DNA from: Phoronis australis
Taxonomy: Eukaryota > Phoronida > Phoronidae
Assembly (NCBI GenBank): GCA_002633005.1
Contig: NMRA01000022.1
Coordinates: 1-64,000 of the forward strand
Direction: 5' to 3'
DNA length: 64,000 bases
Shown: positions 34,101-46,526 of the stretch, in pieces
Numbering within the stretch: position 1 is the stretch's first letter
How the letters are laid out: each line of letters opens with the position of its first letter
Position numbers and translations under genes: made by a program
The notes under the pieces: model-generated
What the model saw: the letters and a program-made list of their open reading frames with translations, nothing else
The model's database searches: none
Told to the model about the DNA's origin: nothing

Positions 34101-36731
34101 CTGAAAGGACAAAATACAGCATCAACAGACTAGAGTTCCTTCGATGGATTACCAGTACATACAAACGCATTACGTTTATTAAAGTCAAATTATATAAATA
34201 GCAAGTATAAGTTTTCAAAAGGGAATTCAAATTTAGCCAAAAGCACATGATCCAAGTAGGCAATTCCATTCTTCACCAAAAGGTGGCTCCCGTCACTGAC
34301 AGTACAATCCATTCTGAACAAAATTTTAAAATCAAAATTAGAATAACAACTGAAAAATCAAACATGTCAGAACAGCACGAATGCCAACAGACACTGCCAA
34401 CAGACACACAGGACGTGCATGTCAGCTGACAATCTCTGAAGTTCAAGTGTACTTTCAGTGCACTAACTGTGGATAACATTTATCTGCATTGTTACAATGG
34501 GATATGACCAGTTGTTGTTCAACATAATTTAAAGCAATAACTACATTTTTTACGATGGCAGCTACTTTTTTACTAGCTGGAAGCCATTTTTAAACAGGTC
34601 ATGGCCCAGGCAAATGTGACACAAGTGCTGCAGACAACAGATGGCGACACATTAAAACATGTTGTGAAGAATCACTGCAGTCATCTAGAATTTTCCAATA
34701 TTTTATAACCAGACTCAGTCTATTTTCCACACAAGATACTTATCTGCAATTAGGTGGATGTAAAGTATATTTATAAGGTTAAGTTAGTGAAGTGATTTAA
34801 TGCACACAATATCCGACACTCAAACGTTCGATTCGCAATTCAGACAAACAGTATGCACTTTTCACGCACACAAGTGGTAAGTATTACATACATTCACCTT
34901 TTTATCTCAAGGAGTCATCTTTCCAAGCCCCTTGAACAATGAGGAATTTTGCACTTAAAATTTCAACTCAGACAGCAAAATGTAAAGATTATAGAAATTT
35001 GAAGCTGACTGTCACTGGAACATGAGACTTGAATTCGACAGTGTACAGCATTGTTGTACAGAGCTCAGATAACGCTTGTATAGTTAGAGACAAACTCACT
35101 CACCAGTAAGAAAAGTCTAGTTTGGGACAGTGTGGAATTGTAATTCTAAATTTATTTAGGGCAAAACTAACTGTCTGAGTTGTCACTACTCCATTTTTAA
35201 AAAGTTGATTATTTCGCTACAAATTTTAAAAACTTTACGAAACGCTGTTTTACAACATCTACACACTGCAAACTAACATTAATGTTTTTATTAATTATCT
35301 TAAAATTTACTCCATTTGAGAATTTTGACACAATAAAATTTCTATTGTCATTATGTGTTAAATAGGTCAAGAATTACGTAATCCTAAATGGGCCCCTGGC
35401 ACTGAGAGCAAAATTACAGGAATTTAAGGTTACTATGCAGGACCTGACTGCAAGTCAATTTACTCAAACATCTACAAAACTATAGATTTTAACTTAGTAA
35501 AGTATACATTTTCTAGAAGAAAAAATGTAGAATTCCATTTTTGACCACATCATTTTCGTAAAATTTAGCAAAAAAACTACACTGACAGCAAAACAACAGT
35601 ATCAATAACACATTGTCAATAATAAATGATCAAGATCCGGTCTAAAAAAGGATAAGAGTTTTCTAGAATATCATTTTGTTTTCGTTTCACGCAACTTTTT
35701 TTTTTCTTGAAATCACGAAAGTCTCAATTCTGATAGAGACTCAAAAAAGAGGAACATTTTAACAAAAAAATCCTAGCAACGTTTTAGAGAACAGTGTATC
35801 AGGCACCGCATCTGAAAGTTTCATCAAAAGAATCCAATCGGCCACTCCTAAGAAATGATGCTCTAAAGTTAGGCAAATTTGAAGATTACCTAGGGTCTTG
35901 CATAACCTTACTTAACAACAGTGCAGTGTCCTCTGAATTCATCATAGCTCATCTCACCAGAATAATTGACAATTAGGTGGAACAGTTTGGCTATGTCAAG
36001 GTCTCATAACCAGTTCAACCAACATTATTTCAAACAAGCTGGTGTACACAAACACACCAACCAGACACAGCATAATGAAGGTCATGATCTGTAGCACAAA
36101 AAGACTCATCCAATAACTTGTAACAGGAAGTCCCGATTCCCACCACGTTTAATTGGTTACATTTCGACAAAAAATAACTGTTAAACTTACTCCTTTGTCG
36201 TTTTTCAAAGTCTTCTAACAATGTGAACGTTTACATTTTTTAAAATATTATCGAATGGTAGAATGGTGCAGAACATGAACAAGGTTAAGTATTAATTGTA
36301 TGAAAAGATGAGAAAGTAAAATTCCAGTTGTCCACCAAACTGCGTCCTGAATTGGCAAAATCTTACAAAATAATCAAGAATCAATGAATTATATTTGTTT
36401 AAAAAAACTAGATTGGCTCCAGTTCCATAAAAATGAGAATTAATGTTTTGACAAAAAAGTTTATTTACTATTTGTACCTTATAATTAATTGAAGTCAAAA
36501 TCAAAAATGTCACTTAAAATAAATAGCATTCCTTCAAGTATGAAAATCACAAAGATGTTGCCAAGAGTAACACACTGAAGTCTCAAAATTTCCCTTCTAT
36601 GGCAAGACTTGAATTTCATCATCACAAGACATTGTCTACACCTAAAATCAAGTCAACAGGTTAAAACCTTGATAACATTAGCTCTGGTGTTTATAGAACA
36701 AAATAACGTCAAGCCGTTGTACACCACGTCC
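34101..36731. other. Long C-B intron, left part, no feature seen
   Basis: AT-rich DNA within the predicted 27-kb intron (34101-61265). No exons or clear repeats recognised. Confidence 0.4.
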
Positions 36732-36732
36732 G

Positions 36733-36830
36733 GGGCCCGGCAGTCTAATTCTTGTATTCGAAATCAAACTCGAAATTATTTTTGGTAGTTTGTATTCTAC
36801 TTTTGAGCAAACTCAAAATAAATGTCTTTT
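36733..36830 (+). mobile_element. Partial GGGCCCGG-type MITE end
   Basis: GGGCCCGGCAGTCTAATTC and the following TCGAAAT...AACTCGAAATTATTTTTGG match the left end of the MITE at 16238. The matching right end is not nearby, so this is a truncated copy. Confidence 0.5.
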
Positions 36831-39800
36831 CACTACATGCACACTTTGTTGGCATTGCAAAAATGATTGTGGTGCATTTTTCAGTGTTTGGGACACAATG
36901 CCTCCTTTCAGCATCAATTTCATGTGGAGAATTTCTCGCTTACACTGGTGGCCACTCTGATTCCCTAAGCCCCAGACAACTTTTACCATGCCTATTCAGC
37001 ACGCCCTTTGTATTGATGAAGATCTGAGCGAATGAAGTGGAAAGGTAATAGCTAGAATCACTGTCTCAACAATAGTTGTTGTTCATACCCCATTTTGGTT
37101 TTTTCTGACATTTGCAGAGTTATAGCCTGCAACTCTGGAGAGTATATTTTAACCTGGTACATTATAAATATTACAAAATGACTAAAAAGGTTAACTTGTG
37201 TTTATCTTCACAAAGGGCCACTTCCCAAAGGTTTGGTTTTCTTTATTTAACTTTTAATGCTTCTGCCCACTTGTTTTCTTTTCTTACCGAGAACGGGTTG
37301 ATAACTTTTTATCTAAGTTTTGAACATGAAGTATCAAAACAGTGGCAGATTTTGATTGCAAGCTAAACTTAATTAGTTAAGTTCACTGTGAGCCCATGCC
37401 TAAACTTACCACATTACAGGTGCACTATACATTTCACGTGTCATTAAAGTTTATTCTTTATTAGAACTTAAATCATAAAATATATACAAAAGTGCAAATA
37501 TGGTGATAACCAACTGAAGATTTGGAATCTCTGGACGATTTTGGTGGCACTGACTATGTAACTATTCTAGCTCTTTGTCAGTAATAAAAAAATGAAAAGT
37601 GGGCGCAACAACTGTTTCCTGGTCAAAAATCTGGTTAAACAAGATTGAAGAGAATATCAAAAAATGAATCCATGTGATATTGTTAACTCTGATCAGCGTT
37701 TGTATATCCACCCATTATATCAATAAGCGTGGTAGTTTGCATTTTGAAAATTTGCCATTACGTACACTCAGAGATTTTTAATACAGTTTATGGTCGGATA
37801 ATTACATTTAATTGGGACATGCTTGCATCGGGCAATGCGGTCATCACAATAATTGTACCTGATTCCGGCGCCGCCCTCTCTTTGATCCTGATACAAGCCA
37901 CTCAGAAGGACAAGCGGTGAAAATTCCCGCATATCTTTAGAAATGCGTGACTTCCTTGTAAGCGTATTATTCACGGTATGTTAACAATGCAAACATGTTC
38001 CAAACATGCAGAACCATTGTAGTTTGGAAACAACACCTTGTTTTCAAGCACAAAGGCGAATTCATGCAATTAGTGAATTATCCAATGCTGGAGTACATAA
38101 TGGCTCACCTTTACAACACTGTAATCCTTGTTTGCATTTTATGACCCCAACATTAAGACTAAACATTTTTACTTGAAATCCCGTTTTTGATCAAGTTTGA
38201 AGCTCAACTCTAGGGTCATAAAGTGCAAACTAGGACTAGAAACTGATTTACGTACATAACCCATAATAGACACTTATCTAATGTTGGAAGAAACAATAGA
38301 AAATGTTAAAAACAAGTGAAAAACTTAGATCCCAGTGGACCCTGGTATAAAAACATTACATTTCTTCCCAGGTGTTGTTGCTCTTCCAATGAAATATCGC
38401 ATGCCTTGGCCTCTTATTCTTTGCTTCAATTAAAAATGGTCACAATAAATCACTAGGGGTTCCCTCCAGGGCTATATTGCCTTGGCAACTGAAATTAACC
38501 CAGAATAAAAACCAACTTTGTGGGCCAAGGTTAACTGAAAGCGATAACCGCCTGCCGGTTGTTTTCAAGCATAGAAATCATTTTTCATCAGAGTACGGAA
38601 CAAGGCTAGACAGATTTCATAACAGTTCGTGGGCCTAAATAAAAAGTTATTTCATAACCGATGACATGGGTTTATTTAGCCATTTCAACAATTACACAAA
38701 GTTGCCAAGATGTAAAGAAAGGTCATGTTGAAGAAAACAAAAGTAAAACTAAAAACAAAAACATTTTAATGACCAAGTTATCAGACTCAGACACTCCACT
38801 GCTTCCTGTAGATTTGGGTGAATTCCAGTTGGTATTAACCTCCTCAGACATGACTTAGGTCTGACAAAAATGTAGACCAAAACAAGGTGAGCGCAACTTT
38901 AATCACCAAAAACTCGGGTGAACAGCATACGGAGACGAGGCTATTTGTTCTTCATGATGCATTTCATGAGAATGAACATGTTTTGACAACAATTTGCCCC
39001 TACAAACAGTTCAGGTGGTGAGGGAACAAACTGTTGACAAAAATTAGCCATTAACAGACGGCCTATCTACTTGGTTAAAGGGTTAGCATTTTGCCAGGAA
39101 AATGCTATTGTTTTCATCACAAAATGTCAACCTAGAATAGTGGCAGTTGCAGTACTAGTAGTAGTACTAATTAGTAGTAGTAGTGGCAACAAATTAAATT
39201 AAATTAATTAGGCCAAATTAAATTAAGTTACATTAAATTAAATATATAGCAACAAATTTTATTTGTAATATCACAGCTAATAAAGATCTAAAACATGAAT
39301 CTCAAAAGGAAACAAGGGTTCTGGAAAAGTAAAAAGAAAGGTTGTTTTATCAACACTTAATACAGAGCAACTAATTGGTAACCATGACAACACCGATGAC
39401 TGCCCTTCAAATAGCTTAATCAATACAAGGCAGTATGCAAATTTACACTTATAGCCAATGCTGGTATGACAAATGCTAAGAGTGGTTGTGTAATATATGA
39501 GCTATTCCATGTTTGTGAGCAGCCATGCCTACCGAGTTCCTGAGATGAATACTTGGCAAGACAGCACTAGGCCCACCCAATGTAGGCTTTAGAGTAAATG
39601 TCACCATGATGTTTTTTAGGTTCATGAGGGATCTAGCTAATGTTAATTTTGTTGTCTTGAATTAAACTCTTCTTTGTTACGGGGGGTACGAAAACGCATG
39701 CTATGATCAACCTAGTTTCCGAAATCTCAGGCTGCCTTTTGAGTTGGCACAGGCAAATAAGTAATGCATAACTTTGCACAACCAGAAATAGTTGTCGAGT

Positions 39801-41318
39801 TTTGGCGTGATATTAATTGAAATTAAATATACAAATTGTAGGCACTAGAACATGGAACGTGGCAACCATAAATTTAATACAAAATGCAGTAGTAGTTAAT
39901 AACATTTGAATCTACAAAATCCTTGCTGTAAAGGAGACAGAACCGTGGGTAAATCATGGATATTTAACTGGTACTTTGCATTGTGGGTAAATACTGCAAA
40001 TTTAGAATAAGATCCTCCACTGAACTGTGTAACTAAACAAGGCCACTCCAAACTAACTGTGTAACTAAACAAGGCCACTCCAAACTAACTTTAACTCCAA
40101 TACAAGGACATCTATAAAAACTGCAGTTGATCTTTCAGAACAGCTTTACTAGTTAAACACTAAAGTTAATACCAGTTTCTGCTCTACAAGTCTCCACAAA
40201 ATGTCAGAACTTGGCACTGCAACAAGTTTATCCACAATTGTTTTAAAAATACCGGTAATGAATAAACTGAATTGCTCATAGCGGTAGAATGGTGGATATT
40301 TGACTAAATAATTATCAAAAACTAAGAATATAAATCGGTAAATAGAACAACAAGAATGAATCAACTGAAATTTTCGGATGTAATAACTTCCTTTGTCAAC
40401 AGAATCAGAAACAGAAAACTAAGACAATAAGTGGAGTTACTGACAGCTTCATATACCTATACTTTCAACAGCAGTGAAGTCAACCTTTCACGAAGCGACA
40501 AAGTGTAGATCCTAGGGTTAAATCTACCTGATAACTACAAAATTAGCTAATGGTTTTAAATGAGGGACAAGAGTTAACCTTTCACACTGAATGATACTGC
40601 CTAGAACATCGACGTTGGTTTGAAGCGCCTTTCCGGCAGTGCGTTGGAACAAAACTCAATCAATGGCATTAGGTTTCATACAATAACAAAATATCAAAGA
40701 CATGACTGATATGTCAGCGAATATTATAAAAGATTAGGAATGCATTTGAAACATGAAGTATTAAAAACAGAATGTAACTACAGCAGACTTATTAAAAAAC
40801 AGAAACCACTGATAATCATCATGGACATACATATTTCGTGATTGTATTTTTATTACTGAACCTCACTCAACAATCCCCAAAATATATAAAAGTATAAAAT
40901 TTTGTCTTTTCATTTGAGCAGTCTCGTGTTGCTTTTCTGTTATTAGTAATCACCAATGGAGTGGAAACCTCACACCCCTCGACCCCTAAGATTAATGGAC
41001 TGCGCCAGCCAGACTGGACTCAACTGCTAAGACATACCCCTCCTTATAGTGGTTGAGCTCGTAAATAAACCAGTTTGTGATCATTCTGCTATCAGTCAAA
41101 AATCTGAGCAACATTCTTGTATTTTGAACACTACTGTCTGACACTTGTAAGTGTCTGGCCTCACCTGGGTGAACTAGGATAATAAAACAGCACAGGTAAG
41201 GATTTGACCTTTATAACAACTATACCTGTAGGATTGACAACTAGTGCATGAATTGCTTTTGAGATACTTCATGATTTAATCCTGTCTAACAACAGATAGT
41301 GGTTGAATAACTTATTTG
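36831..41318. other. Intronic or intergenic DNA, small repeats only
   Basis: A hairpin-like repeat at about 38135-38225 (ATGACCCCA ... TAGGGTCAT) has relatives at 41.8 and 42.8 kb. There is a 32-bp direct duplication at 40025-40088, and TAGTAG- and TTAAA-rich simple sequence at 39.15-39.25 kb. No gene is supported. Confidence 0.45.
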
Positions 41319-43266
41319 TGTCCAGGTAGGACTAAACAATTACCATGGGGCAGGAGGGCAGGTAAGTTGAGGTATATATGCACAACATGGTGCTACTACT
41401 TCTAGTAGGAAATACACAAGGGTCAGCCAACTGCTGTGTAAAACAACATCGAGGGGTTGAACAATCTAGAAGAATTTGCTCAAAGCAAAATAACAAACTA
41501 CGGCACGGACATAAAAATTGAGTAGCAAGAGTATCAGGGAGATAGGGACGACAGAGTGCAACCAGAGAAATCAACAGTTTGCTAAGAACAGGGGTGACAT
41601 ATTTCACCATTTGCTTGCAGCAGCCAATCCTCTTTGTCTAAGTTTCAGTAGGTAATTCCGACTCAGTGTTGTAAATGTTACGACATTTTCAGTTCTGATT
41701 GTGTGAACTTAAGATCAGGGTGTTTTCATTTTGTACTTCAGTGTATTGACGTAGCTGGGTTAATTAAGGTTTATATGGAAAACTGTAAAATTCTAGTTTG
41801 AATTTGATGACCCCAGCATAGTTTTAGTTAGAGTCTGAACTCAAAATCTCGAGTTTTTACTGGGTTTGTTGCTCGAATCTAGGGTCATCAAGTACAGACT
41901 TGCACTAGACACAAATCTGAATAAACCAGGGCATACTCGAACACACAATTACAGACACTAATATCTCTAATTTGCATTAAAGTAGAACGGAAAATGCCAA
42001 AATAATCTCTAGTTTGTTTTCGAGGATTTCAAACATGATACATCAGCTGACAATGTGTCATCTGCAAAAAGAATCATCTTATCTTGTTGTCTGTTGATAT
42101 GAAGAGCTTACTGTCAGCAGGTCTTGTCAAATGTAACACAATATCTTATCTTGTTGTCTGTTGATATGAAGAGCTTACTGTCAACAGGTCTTGTCAAATG
42201 TAACACAATATCTTATCTTGTTGTCTGTTGATATGAAGAGCTTACTGTCAACAGGTCTTGTCAAATGTAACACAATATCTTATCTTGTTGTCTGTTGATA
42301 TGANTGTCCAGGTAGGACTAAACAATTACCATGGGGCAGGAGGGCAGGTAAGTGGAGGTATATATACAACATGGTGCTACTCCTTCTAGTAGGAAATACA
42401 TAAGGGTCAGACGACTGCTGTGTAAAACAACATCGAGGGGTTGAACAAACTAGAAGAATTTGCTCAAAGCAAAATAATGAACTATGGTACGGACGTAAAA
42501 ATTGACTGGCAAGAGTATCAAGGAGATAGGGAAGACAGAGTGCAACCAGATAAATCAGCAGTTTGCTAAGAACAGGGGTCACCATTTCCTTGCAGCAGCC
42601 AATATCCTAACGACTAAATCCTCTTTGTCTAAGTTTTAGTATGTAATTCCGACTTAGTGTTGAAAATGTTACGACATTTTCAGTTCTGATTGTGTGAACT
42701 TAAGACCAGGGTGTTTTCATTTTGTACTTCAGTGTATTGATGTAGCTGGGTTAATTAAGGTTTATATAGAAAACTGTAAAATTCTAGTTTGAATTAGATG
42801 ACCCCAGCATAGTTTTAGTTACAGTCTGAACTCAAAATCTCGAGTTTTTACTGGGTTTGTTGCTCGAATCTAGGGTCATCAAGTACAGACTTGCACTAGA
42901 CACAAATCTGAATAAACCAGGGCATACTCGAACACACAATTACAGACACTCATCTCTAATTTGCATTAAAGTAGAACGGAAAATGCCAAAATAATCTCTA
43001 GTTTGTTTTCGAGGATTTCAAACATGATACATCAGCTGATAATGTGTCATCTGCAAAAAGAATCATCTTATCTTGTTGTCTGTTGATATGAAGAGCTTAC
43101 TGTCAACAGGTCTTGTCAAATGTAACACAATATCTTATCTTGTTGTCTGTTGATATGAAGAGCTTACTGTCAACAGGTCTTGTCAAATGTAACACAATAT
43201 CTTATCTTGTTGTCTGTTGATATGACGAGCTTACTGTCAACAGGTCTTGTCAAATGTAACACAATA
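41319..43266. repeat. Tandem duplication of about 0.98 kb ending in 67-bp satellites
   Basis: 41319-42303 and 42305-43266 are two similar copies, differing by substitutions and small indels, that meet at an N (42304). Each copy contains an ATGACCCCAGC ... TAGGGTCATC hairpin, a decayed MITE end (AAATGCCAAAATAATCTCTA) and a terminal array of 67-bp units, with starts at 42078, 42145, 42212 and 42279 in the first copy and 43067, 43134 and 43201 in the second. It could be a real duplication or two haplotypes placed in series. The minus-strand open frames at the left of each copy are similar, but they diverge by frameshift and are not recognised. Confidence 0.8.
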
Positions 43267-46218
43267 ACACTATTGATTAATGAGGTCATTGATTTATCAA
43301 TACCTGTGATTTCCCTACTGTTATACATGAGCACAGATTCTACCTGTTGATATGACTGCACTAAACAAATCCCTTGTAAAAACTTTTACACAAGGATGCC
43401 AAAGAAGTGAAAAGTGGTTATGGAAATATTTGCCAGAACATTATGCCAGCGGGCCATTAACATAACTGCAGTTAGTAACATATTAAACCAAGTTACAAAA
43501 CACAATAAAAGTATTAAGAAAGGTATGCTGTTTTTGAGATTAACACAGTGTGAAGTGGTCTCCAGGTAACAGCTGGAAACGTTTAAATATTGAATGAAAT
43601 TGAGGGACCCTTTCCTGACAGGGCCCAAGAAAAATGTGCATGTTTGGCAAACTGCAGGACATCATATCTCAGAAAAAGTAACTTGTATCCATAAGAAACT
43701 TTACGATGCTATGCACTATACAATGGTCTGCAAAACACTATTAGGTATTGTTTTTGAAATGTTCCATTTTTGCATGAGAAGCTATCAAAAACTAGATAAT
43801 TAAGATAAAAAAATAGAACAGAAATTAACATGAAATGCTAAGGTGGTTCATGAGACAAATTGTGAATGAATACTGACATTTCCCAATAAATTATCTTCAA
43901 TGCCGTCAACAGTTGAGCAACTCGCTTTTGAGCCAAGGACTTAAAGTTTATTATTCTGGATGTAGTGGACTGTTATCAAGGTAGCCCAAGCAATGCTTCA
44001 GCAACACAAGAAAGCATGATGTAATGTTGTATGGGAACTTATTGACACGACTATGTATTTAGCTACCCATCTAAAAACTGTAGATTTTTAGGTTCATTTT
44101 TATTTCCCATCGTGCTAAAGAGGAACTCTTTAAAAACAATTCCAAATTAAAGTGTTTTGGAGAAAAGTGTATAAATCGTGTTATTAAAAAGTCGAAAATC
44201 AGATCAGCCATTTTGAGATTTAATGTTTAGAAGTTAGTCAAATTTGGACGTTTTCCTAAGGTCTTATATAACCTTAAACGCTCAAACACACCATCACCTC
44301 AAATGACAAGTGAAGTGGCGTTTTTGTGTCATGTTGCGTCAATGTGAGAAAAAAGCAACCAACAAATGGCCGATAGAAGTACTATTACTTTAGAATGTTC
44401 ACTGGTACCTACAGTAAAGGTATGTACCTGTGGCGAGATACGGGTCAAATAGAGCACCATGTACACGGGTGTTGTTCATAGCTAATCCAAGGATTCTTGT
44501 GCCAACGTAGACGAAAGTTGGGAAATGAGCCTAACAGTTACAGATGACAATATGTGCTCAGAGTGGTGTTCTCACTAAATTTAAATGTGATACCATTCAA
44601 TGTGAGCTTTAAAATTGATTTGAATTTGAAAGTGCTCTGCTTAGCACGTAAGCTTTTATATATTGTTAGACTTCTGGAGACACTTTAGTGGGTTTAGTAG
44701 ACCAGCTTCTAATAATTTTAAATTAATTAAACTCCAACAGTGTCAGTATATTCTGCTGATAATGTATATATTTACTACAATGAAGACGACACAGGGAGTT
44801 AGAAGCATTGAAATCTTCCATACGAAAACGAAATCACATGCCTTTAAATTATCTGACTATTTTAACAATATGTGTAGCAATTGAATTCTTGATCTCTGTA
44901 TAGTGGACTGTAGTAACATGTAATTTTAAAAGCCAGTAGTAACACATAATTTATATTTATTGATAAAATAAAATATACTTTTACAGTAGTGGTTATTTAG
45001 TTAAATACACAAACTTATCGATAAGGTTCTCGTCATCACCTTATAATCGCAAACATTTCTAAGTCTCAGGTAAGCACGCCACCCGTGGTCGTATCACGTG
45101 ACCTAGAAGCCATCACTTCGGACGTCAAGTCCTCGATTGCACCCGTAAGTTCGCCCGTTAAAACTTCAGCACTCAATTAGTTCTGTTTTGGGGCAGAAGG
45201 CTTGATTTTGCATACTTTTCCCTCGTGAACAATTCTTGACAGTGGGATAGACAAACACAATCGACATGGTTGCACTGAATGACAAACTGTCCGAGAACAG
45301 ATCCGCGCAATGGCTTAGTGATGACGTGATTGGCCAAGAATCCGTCATAAACTGCACATACTCGAAAGTGCAAACAAGTAAAAGCCAGGAAACGTACGTC
45401 TGGCCAGACTTTGGAAAGCAGCAAGTTAGATCCGGTGATAAAGCGTGCTGTTCAACCACAGATGAAATCCTCAAGGATTTTGTGCACTTTGGTAACTGGT
45501 GAAATAAGGTTCTCAAACACCGCAGGCACGGACTCATTACATGAGGGCTGTGTGCAAAAATATATTGATTGGCATCAGGCCCGACTATGCTGTCGACGAT
45601 AATTAATTCTAAACCAACAGTCGGAAAGACACATTACGCAACGTATCAGTGAGCGTGCACACAATCGCCGGTGTCAAAGACCGCTAACTCACCAAAGAAT
45701 GCCAGGGCGTGTGATGGCCGTGTACAAAATGACATCTGAGTAGCTGTGTGTGTGAGCATTTCTCATTGAAAAACTGGAAACTCAGCGAAGTATAAGCTGG
45801 AATCCGGTGCAGAGCACCCTGAGCAGTGACAAAAAGAAAATGACACCGAGCAATGCAGTTCCCATGAGACATTCACCCTACTTATAGAGTGAAGTTGGGG
45901 TAAAAGCAGACCTTATTCTCACGGACATACTAGTCACAAAACCAAACACGCTAATGCCTAAACCACGCCCACATGCATAACTCGCAAGATCCTCGTAATG
46001 ACACCTGTTGACATGGAATATAAGTCAGAAAAGATTTTTGCCCCAACCAACCGTGCTGAACAGACTTAGAAAATTTAATGTTTACGATACACAATTCAAC
46101 GCTGTTTAAAATTTATTTATGTATAACCTTAAAATGTTTCGTTACACAACATGTTTCATTTTAAAGCAGGCAAATATCATTGCGTTGTGTGCCCCAGTGC
46201 AGGCATGAGACTTAAGTA
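43267..46218. other. Unassigned DNA with one promoter-like patch
   Basis: 43640-43790 resembles 32142-32300 (ATCATATCTCAGAAA; TTTGAAATGTTCC; TATCAAAAA). A GC-balanced patch at 45.1-45.9 kb has overlapping open frames on both strands. None is recognised. It may be a promoter or first-exon region. Confidence 0.4.
45782..45865 (-). other. Signal-peptide-like short frame after a TATA box
   Basis: A 27-codon minus-strand frame, MGTALLGVIFFLSLLRVLC and onward, has the pattern of a secretory signal peptide. It lies shortly after TATAAG (45881-45886, minus strand), and a strong donor-like GTGAGT follows near 45.70 kb. The frame stops before that donor, so it is not a complete first exon as it stands. 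Chance is quite possible. Confidence 0.2.
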
Positions 46219-46526
46219 CCGTCCACACACAGGCTTTACCCTAGAACAAGTTACCCTCCAAAAGAGTTGTCACTAGGTTTGAGTGCTGTCTGGACGGTAT
46301 TTAAACTACCTCAACTTACCACATTGTCGAGGTAGGGTACCTTGTACTAGGGTAACTTGCGCCACTTGTAATCGCTGTGAGGCCGCAAAAGTGGGGTAGG
46401 GCAGAACCAATTATCAGCTGTGACAGTCACGCACAGTGCAACAACTTTCGCCTTACCTTAGTTATCACATATCTGTGCGTTTGGACGATTGTGCAAGTTG
46501 TTCTAGGGTAGGCTGTGTGTGGACGG
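46219..46526. mobile_element. MITE with CCGTCCACACACAG ends
   Basis: Left CCGTCCACACACAGGCTT continuing to CCCTAGAACAAGTT pairs with right AAGTTGTTCTAGGGTAGG continuing to TGTGTGTGGACGG. The inverted repeats are about 34 bases with few mismatches. An internal TGTCTGGACGGTA near 46290 makes a second, nested inversion with the left end. Flanks GACTTAAG and GAGTTTAG agree at 6 of 8 positions, a possible worn target duplication. Confidence 0.7.

Noticed and set aside
41332-42585. Similar minus-strand frames in both copies of the 0.98-kb duplication
   Set aside because: The similarity follows from the duplication, the frames diverge by frameshift at their ends, and no domain is recognisable.
45166-45537. 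123-codon cysteine-containing minus-strand frame, with another open frame on the plus strand
   Set aside because: Several frames are open in this GC-balanced patch, none has splice support or family resemblance, and it may be promoter DNA.
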